64,000 nt of DNA from Streptomyces sp. NBC_00289 (GCF_041435115.1 NZ_CP108046.1:3534001-3598000); one strand, 5' to 3'. Positions 29,399-37,940 are shown, counted from the stretch's first letter. Program-made: numbers and translations. The notes: generated by a model from the sequence alone, not told the origin.

Positions 29399-31195
29399 TT
29401 ACTTCGCGGACTTCAGACCGAGGTTGACGAAGTCGTACATGCCGCTGTAGCCGTCGGACGTGTAGACGTTCGCCAGGTTGCTGGAGCGCCAGTTGATGAA
29501 CTTCTCGAAGACGAAGGGCAGGTAGTAACCGCCGTCCATCACCGCGTGGTTGATGTCCTTGGCGATCTGGGTCTTGCCCGCGTCGTCCTGCGTCTTGACG
29601 TAGGTGTCGAACAGCCCGTCGATCTTCTTGTCGTCGATCAGGGCGTAGTTGTTGTTACCGCTCTGCAGGATGTACTTGCTGTCCCACAGCGGCAGACCGA
29701 AGCCCTGGACGGAACCGAAGTCCGCGCCCCAGCCCATGATGATGATGCCGTAGCCCTTCTTCTTCACGTTCGAAGGGCTGCCGATGATGCCGGAGGTCTG
29801 CGAACCGTCGTACTGGTCGATGCTGACCTTGATGCCGACCTTCTTCAGCGATGCCTGAAGCGACTCGGCAGTGGCGACCTCGACCGGCTTGTTGTTGCGC
29901 ACGGCGATGGTGGTGGAGAAGCCGTTCGGCTTGCCGCAGGCCTTCAGCGCGGCCTTGGCCTTGGCGATGTTGCCGTTCTTGTCGGCACCGTTCAGGTTGT
30001 ACGGGTCGTAGCTCTGACCCTCGGCACCCGGGACGGTCGGGGGCAGCATGTTGGTGCCGATGTCACCACCGGCGACCGGGCCACCGCGCGCGGTCTGCAG
30101 CGACACGTGGTCGGCGCCGTAGATCACGGCCTTGCGGCACTCGATGTTGTCGAACGGCTTGACGCTCTGCGGGAAGACCGCGTAACGGACGTAGCCGGAG
30201 ACCGGGTTGTCCAGGTTGCCCTTGTGCTGCTGAAGGGCGGTGGTGCGGCCCTGCGGCGACATGCCGGTCTGGTTGATGTCCAGGTCGTAGTCACCGGCGA
30301 CCAGACGCGCGTCCAGGTCGTTGGCGTTCGAGAAGAACTTGACCGTGATCTTGTCCGGGTACGCCTTGCGAACCGGGTCCGAGGACTGCTTCCACTCGGG
30401 GTTGCGGACCAGCGTCAGGTCCTTGCCGGGGCTGTACGACTCGAACTTGTACGGGCCGGAGGAGAAGGGGTGCAGCGTGTACTTGGCCTTGGTGTCCTTG
30501 TCCTGACGGACCGGGGAGGCCGAGACCAGCGCGAGGATCTCCTCGAAGTCCGAGTTGGCCTCGGGCAGGTGGAAGACGATCGTCTTGTCGTTGGGCGTGT
30601 CGATCGCCTTCAGACCCAGCTTGTCCTTCGACGTGTCCTTGTACGGGCCCTTGTACGTGCCCTTGGGGTCGAGGACCTCCTTGAGGTACGTCGGACCGCC
30701 CGACAGCACATCCTGCGCCCACACGCGCTCGATGCCGTACTTGATGTCCTTGGAGGTTATCTCCTTGCCGTCCTCCCACGTCACGCCGTCACGCAGCGTG
30801 TACGTGTAGGTCTTGCCGTCGTCCGTGACCTTGGCGAGACCGGTGGCGAGGTCCGGAGTCAGCTCGGCGCCGGCCTTGCCGGGCTCCGTCTTGTTCGTGA
30901 CGAGCTGGCGGCTGTAGTAGCGCGCGAAGTTCCACATGAAGCCGTAGTAGCCACGCGTGGTGTCCCAGAAGTCGGCGTCCTGGGCGCCCGCGAACTTCAG
31001 CGTGCCGCCCTTCTTGGCCAGGGATGCCTGAGCGACCTTGTTGTTCGCGGCGTCGAAACCAGCGGCGCCGGTCTTCGAACCACCGTTGTCGTCGCTGCCG
31101 CCACCGCCGCACGCCGCTGTGGTCAGCAGCGCGGCGACAGCGGCGACAGCGGCCACGGCCTGCTTACGCCGCCCTGAGGTGCGTTGGGTAGTCAC
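29399..31195 (-). CDS. peptide ABC transporter substrate-binding lipoprotein (DppA/OppA, SBP_bac_5)
   Basis: 598 residues. The GTG at 31195 has GGAGG 10 nt upstream; the longer open frame upstream is non-coding. The lipoprotein signal ends at TTAAC, so the mature protein is anchored outside the membrane. Family-5 motifs: LTPDLATGLAKVTDDGKTYTYTLRDGVTWEDG, ITSKDIKYGIERV, and a C-terminal NYALIDDKKIDGLF. It captures peptides and hands them to the two permeases. It sits second in the operon, between the permeases, rather than first as is usual. Confidence 0.95.
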   Translation of the reverse strand: MTTQRTSGRRKQAVAAVAAVAALLTTAACGGGGSDDNGGSKTGAAGFDAANNKVAQASLAKKGGTLKFAGAQDADFWDTTRGYYGFMWNFARYYSRQLVTNKTEPGKAGAELTPDLATGLAKVTDDGKTYTYTLRDGVTWEDGKEITSKDIKYGIERVWAQDVLSGGPTYLKEVLDPKGTYKGPYKDTSKDKLGLKAIDTPNDKTIVFHLPEANSDFEEILALVSASPVRQDKDTKAKYTLHPFSSGPYKFESYSPGKDLTLVRNPEWKQSSDPVRKAYPDKITVKFFSNANDLDARLVAGDYDLDINQTGMSPQGRTTALQQHKGNLDNPVSGYVRYAVFPQSVKPFDNIECRKAVIYGADHVSLQTARGGPVAGGDIGTNMLPPTVPGAEGQSYDPYNLNGADKNGNIAKAKAALKACGKPNGFSTTIAVRNNKPVEVATAESLQASLKKVGIKVSIDQYDGSQTSGIIGSPSNVKKKGYGIIIMGWGADFGSVQGFGLPLWDSKYILQSGNNNYALIDDKKIDGLFDTYVKTQDDAGKTQIAKDINHAVMDGGYYLPFVFEKFINWRSSNLANVYTSDGYSGMYDFVNLGLKSAK

Positions 31196-31262
31196 GATCT
31201 CGGATCCTCCGGATTTGATGAGAGACCCCGTGTAGAGCCACGGGACGCTTGTGTACGGCAGT

Positions 31263-32270
31263 TCAGCGGGAGCCCTTCGGATCCAGCGCGTCACGCACGC
31301 CGTCACCGAAGAGGTTGAAGGCAAGAACGGTGATGAAGATCGCTACACCCGGGATCACCATGTACGTGGGGTCCGACTTGTAGTAGTCGATCGCGTTCGA
31401 GAGCATCTGCCCCCAGGAGGCCGTGGGCGGTTTGACGCCCACGCCCAGGAAGCTGAGTGCCGCCTCGGTGAGGATGTTGGTGGGGATCATCATCGTCGTG
31501 TAGACGATGATCGGCGCGACCAGGTTGGGCAGCAGTTCCTTGAACAGGATGTAGAGCCGCCCGGCGCCGAGCGACCGTGCCGCCTCGACATACTCCCGTT
31601 CGCGCAGCGAAAGCGTCTGACCGCGCACCACGCGTCCGATGTAGGGCCAGCCGAAGAAACCGATGACCAGGATCATCACGAACAGGCGCACGCCCGTGCC
31701 CGACAGCCCCAGCATCTCGCTCGGCATGACGGAGACCAGCGCGATGATGAACAGCAGTTGCGGGAAGGCCAGCAGACCGTCCATGACACGGCTGATGGCC
31801 GCGTCGACCCAGCCGCCGAAGAAGCCGGCCAGGATACCGAGGATGGTGCCGAGGATGACTGCGACGATGGCTGACAGGAAGCCGACCAGAAGCGAGATCT
31901 GGGCTCCGTAGAGGATGCGCGCGAAGATGTCGCGGCCGTTGACCGGCTCCACGCCGAGCAGATGGTCTCCGCTCATGCCGCCGAAGGACCCCCTGGGCGT
32001 GCCGAACAGGGGGTCGATCAGGTTCTCGTGGTAGGCGTCAGGGTCCTGCCCGAGCAGGTTGGTGATCACGGGCGCGAGTAGCGCGACCACGATGAGGACG
32101 AGTACGACGACGCCACCCGTGAGAGCGAGTTTGTCCCGCTTCAGGCGCTCCCAGGCGATCCGTCCCAGGGAACGTCCCTGTACGGCCTTCGCGTCGGAGC
32201 TCAGTACCGCCGCTTCCTCGACCGCGCTCGGGGCCGCTTCCGCGGTCGGCTCGTGCAATGGTGCCGTCAT
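31263..32270 (-). CDS. peptide ABC transporter permease (DppC/OppC type)
   Basis: 335 residues from the ATG at 32270. A long polar cytoplasmic N-terminus (about 1-45) precedes the first span; the remaining domain has about six spans and the EAA coupling loop REREYVEAARSLGA, then LPNLVAPIIVYTTMMIP. The segment GVEPVNGRDIFARILYGAQISLLVG is typical of DppC. It is the first gene of the operon, and its start overlaps the stop of a possible 20-codon leader ORF. Confidence 0.94.
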   Translation of the reverse strand: MTAPLHEPTAEAAPSAVEEAAVLSSDAKAVQGRSLGRIAWERLKRDKLALTGGVVVLVLIVVALLAPVITNLLGQDPDAYHENLIDPLFGTPRGSFGGMSGDHLLGVEPVNGRDIFARILYGAQISLLVGFLSAIVAVILGTILGILAGFFGGWVDAAISRVMDGLLAFPQLLFIIALVSVMPSEMLGLSGTGVRLFVMILVIGFFGWPYIGRVVRGQTLSLREREYVEAARSLGAGRLYILFKELLPNLVAPIIVYTTMMIPTNILTEAALSFLGVGVKPPTASWGQMLSNAIDYYKSDPTYMVIPGVAIFITVLAFNLFGDGVRDALDPKGSR

Positions 32271-32329
32271 CTGGCAGGGACCCCTCTCAACCGGCGGTAG
32301 CCGGCCCACACTTGCCGCTGTAGCGGCAT
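32267..32329 (-). CDS. possible leader ORF (20 codons) coupled to the DppC-type permease
   Basis: On the minus strand an ATG at 32329 follows GAGG by 7 nt and opens a 20-codon frame whose TGA overlaps the permease ATG (ATGA). The peptide begins MPLQRQVWAG, has five Arg and uses codons rare in Streptomyces (CTA once, AGA twice). The permease itself has only a distant ribosome site. This could be a leader peptide controlling the operon by coupling, or chance; there is no direct evidence of translation. Confidence 0.4.
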   Translation of the reverse strand: MPLQRQVWAGYRRLRGVPAR

Positions 32330-32345
32330 GATCAGTCCTCGTACA

Positions 32346-32365
32346 CAGGGGGGTGAACCCCCCTG
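32346..32365 (-). promoter_or_regulatory. GC-rich hairpin in the peptide-importer leader
   Basis: A 9-bp perfect inverted repeat, caggggggt and its complement, with 2 nt between them, lies 17 bp upstream of the candidate leader ORF in the probable 5' untranslated region. It could act as an attenuator or block ribosome access. Confidence 0.5.
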
Positions 32366-33059
32366 ATGCGGGAGTCTTCAACGCTTTGGCGATCTGTAGC
32401 CAGACTTGGCGGCGAAAGGATGCGCAAACGTGATGCGTTCCTAGGTGTTCCGTTATCCGGACAGTGGGTAACGAGGGTCGGACGCGTATAAATCGGACAG
32501 AAGGTGCAGAAATGCATTTCCTGGCGTTATCTACGCGCGAAGATGAGCGTCCAATCCCGGTTCCCGCCATTGCGGGCGGAAGTCGGTTTTCGGCCAGTAT
32601 CCGCCGCGACTGACAAGTAACCGTACCCGGCCACCGGTGTCCGAGCCCGAGCGGCATAAGCCTCACGGCCGTCGAAGGGGCGGGCCGGGTGTCGTGCCCA
32701 TCCAGGCGACGGGCGGCGGACAGCACCCCGGCCGGCCACCTGAACCCCCAGCGCATGGGTGTACCTGGCCGACGCCGGCCCGTGCGCGCCAAAACGGCCG
32801 GAATTCGGCGACGTGGCAAGAAAGGCGGGCATGGGCGCCGGGCAATCCATGACATTGCCCATCAGAAGACTTCATCACAACATATGGCCTGCATAGACCG
32901 GAAAAACAACTAAACATCGAAGTCGAATTCGCAGTCCGACGTTCTCCAGTGCGCGGCGACTCTGACCGGCATCCAGGCAGGGCTTGATCACCGGCGAAAC
33001 GCCAAGTAAATTGAGCCGACCAATCGATCATGTGATCGAATAGATAACTGGGGGTCTCC
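32366..33059. other. long gene-free spacer, AT-richer toward its right end
   Basis: About 690 bp without a convincing gene. Open frames here lack ribosome sites and protein-like composition. It must hold the promoter of the peptide-import operon (leftward) and that of the small secreted protein (rightward). From about 32860 to 33060 it is clearly richer in A and T than the surroundings. A perfect 16-bp dyad is at 33024-33039. I see no clear -35/-10 pair. Confidence 0.6.
33024..33039. promoter_or_regulatory. perfect dyad just upstream of the small secreted protein gene
   Basis: tcgatca and its exact complement, separated by two bases, end 20 bp before the start codon. The place is suitable for an operator or for an RNA hairpin near the ribosome site. 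Confidence 0.45.
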
Positions 33060-33458
33060 TTGCGAAAGTCCGTCACTCGAATGCTTCTGGGCGGCACGTG
33101 TGCCGTGCTCCTCACCGTCGGTGCCGCCGGTGCCGCACAAGCAGGAACCTCCAGCGGCACGGTCGCCACCGTCACGAACAGCAGCGGAAGGCAGGTGGGC
33201 GAGCTCACCTTCGTCGATGACGGAGATGACTTCTACGTTTGGGACGAGTACGCCGACGGACACGGTGTGCGCGGGGAAATCCACTACGCAGGCACGAAGT
33301 TGGCCTCCGCCTACGACGGTACCGGGGCCGACGGCACCATCGCTCACTTCCATTACGACATCACGCCGGGCACGACCTACTTCGTCGAGGTCTGCACTGT
33401 CGACGGAGCCAATGACACCACTCCCGTGGCATGCGGAACGGGGACCGTCACGGAGTAG
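33060..33458 (+). CDS. small secreted protein, unknown function
   Basis: 132 residues from a TTG at 33060 that follows GGGG by 6 nt; an ATG at 33081 in the same frame is the alternative, but the TTG start supplies the basic residues (MRKSVTRM) expected of a signal peptide. Cleavage is likely after AQA near residue 28. The mature part of about 104 residues is acidic and beta-rich (VGELTFVDDGDDFYVWDEYADGH), with two Cys near the C-terminus (EVCTVDG, VACGTG) that could form a disulfide. No family is recognised. It lies in a locally AT-richer segment and is followed by a very strong terminator. Confidence 0.7.
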   Translation: MRKSVTRMLLGGTCAVLLTVGAAGAAQAGTSSGTVATVTNSSGRQVGELTFVDDGDDFYVWDEYADGHGVRGEIHYAGTKLASAYDGTGADGTIAHFHYDITPGTTYFVEVCTVDGANDTTPVACGTGTVTE

Positions 33459-33487
33459 CCGGAATGGATGGCTGCTTATCGGTGGCC

Positions 33488-33534
33488 ACGGCAGGCGCCC
33501 CCTCACCCTGTGGGAGTGAGGGGGCGCCTGCCGT
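33488..33534 (+). terminator. 19-bp perfect hairpin terminator
   Basis: 33488-33506 pairs perfectly with 33516-33534 around a 9-nt loop, starting 30 bp after the stop of the small secreted protein gene. It is one of the longest perfect stems in the window. Confidence 0.85.
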
Positions 33535-33734
33535 TGAGGTCGACGGCTGTTGTTTCCGCACCTCGCTGAGGTCCCTTTCCCGTCGGCGGATCACGGCTCA
33601 GCAGCGCGGAAAACGACGTCGATGCCGCCGGAGAAGCTCTGCCGGAGGTTCGTTCAGGCCTGGTTGCGCTTCTGCGTTCCGGTTATCCCGGACCGGAGCC
33701 GACAGGGCTCTCCCGCACAGCTTCGGCACGAGGT

Positions 33735-34535
33735 TCAGTAATTGACGCCGTGCGCCGGCGGGTATCCGTACCCGGCGGCCGGCGCCTGGGCCGGAGCGGC
33801 GTGGGCCTCCCGGTCGTAGAAGGGACGGGCGCTCGCCCGCATCCACATCGCGACCGGGTCGTACTCGTCGGACATCGCCACCGTCGACACCGGCAGCCCG
33901 TCCGGGACTGCACCGATGGACTGCTGCATCATCGCCCGCACCGAGTCCACCGCGGGCGGGCTGGTGTCGTACACGTCCAGGCCGATGGCGAGGTACGGCG
34001 ACCCGAGCGCCGGCTGCACCCAGGCTCGCCGGAGCGCGCGGACGGCGGGGGTGCGGTGGGCGTTCTGCGCGAGCAGGGCGTAGAACTGCGGGATCTCGAT
34101 CCCCGGCTCGGACAGCCGGAGCGGCCCGGCGGGCTGGCGCTCCAGGCCGGTCGTGATCCGGCGCAGATCCAGCCAGGGGATGCCGAGTCCGCCGCCGGGG
34201 GCGTGCGGGTTCAGCCAGAGGCCGTAGTGGTCGGGGTAGAGGGTGCGGGCCACGTCGAGGCCGTCGACCACTTCGTACGACCGGTTCCAGCCGCTGGCCG
34301 ACAACTCCTGGGCGGAGGTGACGCACGGGGCGTACCCGTGGCCGTCGACCTCCATGTTTCCGTACTGGGCGTCGGGGGATCCGGCCTGGCCGTGCCAGAG
34401 CAGCATCCAGACCTGGCCGGAGGAGGGGGTTGCGAGGGCGCGCAGCAGCGCCTCGTAGGCGTCGTAACGCCCGGGCGTCACTTGGCGCAGCATGTGCTCG
34501 ACCTGTCCGGCCGCGGCGGTGCCGCTCGCGCTCAC
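33735..34535 (-). CDS. SseB-family protein, C-terminal paralogue of a pair
   Basis: 266 residues, GTG start with an AAGGGGCGG stretch upstream. It shows SseB-domain features: YEALLRALATPSSGQVWMLLWHG at the N-terminus and a C-terminal half with IGLDVYDTSPPAVDSVRAMMQ and ARPFYDRE. It ends in an Ala/Pro/Tyr-rich tail. SseB was named for enhanced serine sensitivity in E. coli; the biochemical role is not known. A second SseB-like gene lies 147 bp upstream, and the serine/glycine genes are only 2 kb away. Confidence 0.8.
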   Translation of the reverse strand: MSASGTAAAGQVEHMLRQVTPGRYDAYEALLRALATPSSGQVWMLLWHGQAGSPDAQYGNMEVDGHGYAPCVTSAQELSASGWNRSYEVVDGLDVARTLYPDHYGLWLNPHAPGGGLGIPWLDLRRITTGLERQPAGPLRLSEPGIEIPQFYALLAQNAHRTPAVRALRRAWVQPALGSPYLAIGLDVYDTSPPAVDSVRAMMQQSIGAVPDGLPVSTVAMSDEYDPVAMWMRASARPFYDREAHAAPAQAPAAGYGYPPAHGVNY

Positions 34536-34682
34536 CTGTTACCGCCCCTTCGGAAGACTCCGGATATGAAACCAGCTTAGGCGGCCCGGCCGACAGCGAC
34601 CGCCCAGGAGCACGCGGCTCGTTGCCGTTCCGCGACCGCCGTTCACGACCGCCGTTCCGCCCGCGGTCTCTTCGGGCGCGCT

Positions 34683-35474
34683 CTAGGGACCGTACTGATA
34701 GAAGGGGCGGACGTGCCCGCGCAGCCATTCGGCCACCGGGTCCTGGGTCACGTCCATCAGGACCAGATTGACCGGCCAGCCCACCGGGAACCGGTCCAGG
34801 GCCCGGCCGAGGGCCTCCAGCGGCAGGGCCCTCGGATCGCCCTCCCACTGGGACAGTTCGACGCCGACGAACATCACCGGGTCGGCCGTCTCGATCGCGG
34901 CGAGGCAGCGGCGGGCGGTGCGGACGACGCCGGTCCCGGCGAACTCGGCCGACGCGGCGGCCAGGAAGTCCACCGGGTCGTCCTGCCAGTCGGGTTCGAA
35001 GAGCCGGACCCGGCCGCCGCTCGACGGGCCGTCCAGCGGGGTCCGCCCGACACGGCACAGCTCGGCCACGGCGGACGGCGGCAGCGGCACGCCGACCGTG
35101 CCGTCCGGGTTGACGGCGATGCCCACCTGCGGCGGCAGGCCGCGCGCGAACTCCACGGCGGGCGCGATCGTGTACGACAGGTGCGAGCCGACGACCTGCC
35201 GGAACTGCTCCTCGGAGCTGAAGACCGGCACGTACGTCTGGCCCTCGATCTCCAGGGTCGGCAGGTCGAGCGGGCCGCTGTGCGGACCGCCCCCGCCGGG
35301 CAGCGGCACCCAGACGAAACTGCGCCCGAGCACCTCGATGATCCGTCCCCCGGCCGCGGGCATGCCGAGGGCGGCGGAGAGCACCTCCTCCAGCTCGTTG
35401 CCGGGCCATCCGCCGTGCGGATGGGGGTGTGCCTGCGCCGGAAAGTCCGCGGGGAGATCCGCTGGGAAGTCCAT
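34683..35474 (-). CDS. SseB-family protein
   Basis: 263 residues from the ATG at 35474. The N-terminus is Pro/His-rich and probably flexible; the SseB core follows with LEEVLSAALGMPAAGGRIIEVLGRSFVWVPL, then TYVPVFSSEEQFRQVVGSH, and a C-terminal segment GWPVNLVLMDVTQDPVAEWLRGHVRPFYQYG. The end VRPFYQYG resembles ARPFYDRE of the neighbouring gene product, supporting an old duplication. Role unknown; the pair is transcribed together on the minus strand. Confidence 0.82.
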   Translation of the reverse strand: MDFPADLPADFPAQAHPHPHGGWPGNELEEVLSAALGMPAAGGRIIEVLGRSFVWVPLPGGGGPHSGPLDLPTLEIEGQTYVPVFSSEEQFRQVVGSHLSYTIAPAVEFARGLPPQVGIAVNPDGTVGVPLPPSAVAELCRVGRTPLDGPSSGGRVRLFEPDWQDDPVDFLAAASAEFAGTGVVRTARRCLAAIETADPVMFVGVELSQWEGDPRALPLEALGRALDRFPVGWPVNLVLMDVTQDPVAEWLRGHVRPFYQYGP

Positions 35475-35519
35475 CTCTGTCTGACCGCCTGCTGAGAACC
35501 GCTGGTGTGGCTGGAAAGG

Positions 35520-35726
35520 CTATCGGGTGGGGGCGGACGGCGGGACGCGCGGCTGCTGGGGCGGGACGCGCGGCCGGGCCGACGCGACGTCGACGCGACG
35601 CACGGCCGGACCGCGGAACCCGTCCGTGGCCGGGCCGGCGGCACGGGCGGCCGGGCCGACGCGACGTCGGGCGCCGGACGCCGGACGCCGGACACATGAC
35701 CGCCCGGTCCGCCCGGTCCGCCCGGT
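35520..35726. repeat. short direct repeats around the end of the P-loop protein gene
   Basis: A 9-bp unit (ccgcccggt) occurs three times at 35700-35726, reaching the stop codon of the gene on the minus strand. Further left, gggacgcgcgg occurs twice, gggccgacgcgacgtcg-type segments twice, and gccggac three times in a row. The sequence is non-coding and extremely GC-rich. Confidence 0.65.
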
Positions 35727-36394
35727 CAGCCGGTGAAGCCGATTCGGGCGAGCACGTCTGCCGCGTCGCGGTCCAGCAGGACCGCCGAGGCGCAGCCCAC
35801 GGGCAGATCGCCCCGCTCGGCGGAGCGCAGCAGCCGGCCGGCCGCCGTGCGGTGGCGCAGGAAGGCGTACCGCGAGACACCCCGGCCGCGCTCGCGCTGG
35901 CCCGCCAGCGCGGTACCGGGCGGGACGTCGAGGAGCAGCAGATGCAGGGTGCCGCCCCGGCGGCGGGCCACGCGGGCCAGCCAGTCGCGCACCCAGGCCT
36001 GCGTGCCGCAGTCGTGCACGACCACTCCCTCACCGGTGCGCAGGGCGCGGCGCAGCCCCGCGTAGTGGGCCAGCCGCACCAGTGGGCGGTAGACCGCGTA
36101 CGGCAGGAACCGCGGCATCCGGGAGTCCCAGCGGTCGCGGGTGTCCTGGGAGTCGACGCGCAGTCCGCGGACGGTGCGCCGCATGAGCGTGGACTTGCCG
36201 CTGCCGGGCAGTCCGGTGATCACGACGAGATCGCGGGGCCCGAAGAGGAGCGCGTGCGGGCTGTGGCCGCCCCGCTCGCGCAGGTCGCGGAGGACGGGTG
36301 CCGGGCGTGCCCCGCACGCCTCTCGGGCCGTGGCAGACGGCTGCTCGGGCAGCGCGACGGCCGAGGTCGTGGCGTACGCAGTGGTCCTCTTCAC
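35726..36394 (-). CDS. P-loop ATP-binding protein, AAA/zeta-kinase-like
   Basis: 222 residues; GTG at 36394 with GGGGAGG about 10 nt upstream. After a polar start comes VVITGLPGSGKSTLMRR, a Walker A motif, then VDSQDTRDRW, a stretch GEGVVVHDCGTQAWVRDWL, and HLLLLDVPPGTALAGQRERGRGVS in the place where the zeta-toxin/gluconate-kinase-like P-loop kinases have their lid. It probably phosphorylates a small molecule or acts as a nucleotide-dependent switch; the substrate is unknown. It is divergent from gcvT, and the spacer contains the glycine riboswitch. Confidence 0.8.
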   Translation of the reverse strand: MKRTTAYATTSAVALPEQPSATAREACGARPAPVLRDLRERGGHSPHALLFGPRDLVVITGLPGSGKSTLMRRTVRGLRVDSQDTRDRWDSRMPRFLPYAVYRPLVRLAHYAGLRRALRTGEGVVVHDCGTQAWVRDWLARVARRRGGTLHLLLLDVPPGTALAGQRERGRGVSRYAFLRHRTAAGRLLRSAERGDLPVGCASAVLLDRDAADVLARIGFTG

Positions 36395-36579
36395 CCTGAT
36401 CGTCCTCCCCTGGGGTGGGCACGAGTACCCTCCCCGTCGAGTGTAAAGAGAAGGTAATACGCGGTGTCTCGCGTTTTCATGCGCTTACTGCCACAAGCCG
36501 GTTACAGAGGTGGTCTGCCCACGTGCGGGCGATGCGTGCAATGATGTCGGCGCCAACTGCATACCGGCCGCTTGAATCC
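36395..36579. other. divergent promoter region of the P-loop gene and the glycine riboswitch transcript
   Basis: No gene is seen. The leftmost 60 bp are AT-richer (gtgtaaagagaaggtaatacg), which fits a promoter for the leftward gene. The promoter for gcvT must lie before about 36575, where the first aptamer begins. I cannot assign -35/-10 boxes with confidence. Confidence 0.5.
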
Positions 36580-36783
36580 GCGCGGGAGAGTTCCCAGCAG
36601 TACGTCGCTGGGGCGCCGAAGGAGCAAGTCCCTCCCTTGAATCTCTCAGGCCCCGTTACCGCGCGGGCGAGGCACATCTGAAAAGCGGGCCGCTGTGACA
36701 GTGGCTCCACCCAAGGTGCAAACCATGACGACCGCTTCGCGGGTCATGGCGAACCTCTCAGGTTCCGATGACAGATGGGGAGG
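36580..36783 (+). ncRNA. tandem glycine riboswitch upstream of gcvT
   Basis: Two aptamer-like modules are seen. The first has GGGAGAG at about 36584, GCCGAAGGAGCAA at 36614-36626 and CTCTCAGG at 36643-36650. The second has CCAAGGTGCAAA at 36711-36722, CCTCTCAGG at 36754-36762 and closes with GACAGATGGGGA at 36769-36780. These are the conserved strings of the gcvT/glycine motif. Tandem glycine riboswitches that activate the glycine cleavage genes are known in Streptomyces. The expression platform probably lies between 36783 and the ribosome site GGGAG at 36806. Confidence 0.92.
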
Positions 36784-36821
36784 AACGACCTCGCCGTCAT
36801 GCCCTGGGAGACGACCGACCG

Positions 36822-37940
36822 ATGAGCAGTACCGCACCCCGCCATACCGCGCTCGACGCCCTGCACCGTTCGCTCGGCGCGACGATGACCGACTTCGCCG
36901 GCTGGGACATGCCGTTGCGCTACGGCTCCGAGCGCGACGAGCACAACGCCGTACGCACCAGGGCCGGTCTCTTCGACCTCTCGCACATGGGCGAGATCAC
37001 GGTCAGCGGCCCGCAGGCCGTCGCCCTGCTGGACCACTCGCTGGTCGGCAACATGGGCACGATCGGCGTCGGCCGCGCCCGCTACACCATGATCTGCCAG
37101 GAGGACGGCGGCATCCTGGACGACCTGATCGTGTACCGGCTCCAGGAGCGGGAGTACATGGTCGTCGCCAACGCCTCCAACGCCCAGGTGGTGCTGGACG
37201 CGCTGGTGCGCCGGGCGGAGGGCTTCGACGCCGAGGTGCGCGACGACCGGGACGGCTACGCGCTGCTCGCCGTCCAGGGCCCCGAGTCCCCCGGCATCCT
37301 GAAGTCGCTCACCGACGCCGACCTGGACGGCCTGAAGTACTACGCGGGCCTGCCCGGCACCGTCGCCGGTGTCCCGGCGCTGATCGCGCGCACCGGATAC
37401 ACCGGTGAGGACGGCTTCGAGCTGTTCGTGAAGCCGGAGCACGCCGTCGAGCTGTGGCAGGCGCTGACCAAGGCGGGCGAGGGCGCCGGTCTGGTCCCCT
37501 GCGGCCTGTCCTGCCGGGACACGCTGCGCCTGGAGGCGGGCATGCCGCTGTACGGGCACGAGCTGTCGACCTCGCTCACCCCCTTCGACGCCGGGCTCGG
37601 CCGGGTGGTGAAGTTCGAGAAGGAGGGCGACTTCGTGGGGCGCGAGGCGCTGCGCGCGGCCGCCGCCCGTTCGGCCGAGAACCCGCCGCGCGTCCTGGTC
37701 GGCCTGGCCGCCGAGGGCCGCCGTGTCCCGCGCGCCGGGTACCCCGTGGTCGCCGGCGGCGAGGTGATCGGCGAGGTCACCTCCGGTGCCCCCTCCCCCA
37801 CGCTCGGCCGGCCGATCGCGATGGCGTACGTCGACGCGGCGCACGCGCGGCCGGGCACGCCCGGAGTCGGCGTGGACATCCGGGGCACCCACGAGCCCTA
37901 CGAGGTCGTGGCTCTGCCGTTCTACAAGCGGCAGAAGTGA
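36822..37940 (+). CDS. gcvT: glycine cleavage system T protein (aminomethyltransferase)
   Basis: 372 residues from the ATG at 36822, GGGAG 11 nt upstream. GcvT transfers the methylene group from aminomethyl-lipoyl GcvH to tetrahydrofolate and releases ammonia. Family features: ALHRSLGATMTDFAGWDMPLRYGS, GLFDLSHMGEI, the folate-site region ARTGYTGEDGFELF, and the C-terminal barrel with MAYVDAAHARPGT. First gene after the glycine riboswitch, so it should be induced by glycine. gcvP is not in the window. Confidence 0.98.
   Translation: MSSTAPRHTALDALHRSLGATMTDFAGWDMPLRYGSERDEHNAVRTRAGLFDLSHMGEITVSGPQAVALLDHSLVGNMGTIGVGRARYTMICQEDGGILDDLIVYRLQEREYMVVANASNAQVVLDALVRRAEGFDAEVRDDRDGYALLAVQGPESPGILKSLTDADLDGLKYYAGLPGTVAGVPALIARTGYTGEDGFELFVKPEHAVELWQALTKAGEGAGLVPCGLSCRDTLRLEAGMPLYGHELSTSLTPFDAGLGRVVKFEKEGDFVGREALRAAAARSAENPPRVLVGLAAEGRRVPRAGYPVVAGGEVIGEVTSGAPSPTLGRPIAMAYVDAAHARPGTPGVGVDIRGTHEPYEVVALPFYKRQK

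Noticed and set aside
32332..32517. 61-codon minus-strand frame upstream of the peptide importer
   Set aside because: No ribosome site, mixed composition, and it runs across the hairpin; treated as non-coding leader.
36395..36579. Specific -35/-10 boxes for the riboswitch transcript
   Set aside because: Several TA-rich hexamers exist but none has correct spacing; assigning one would be a guess.
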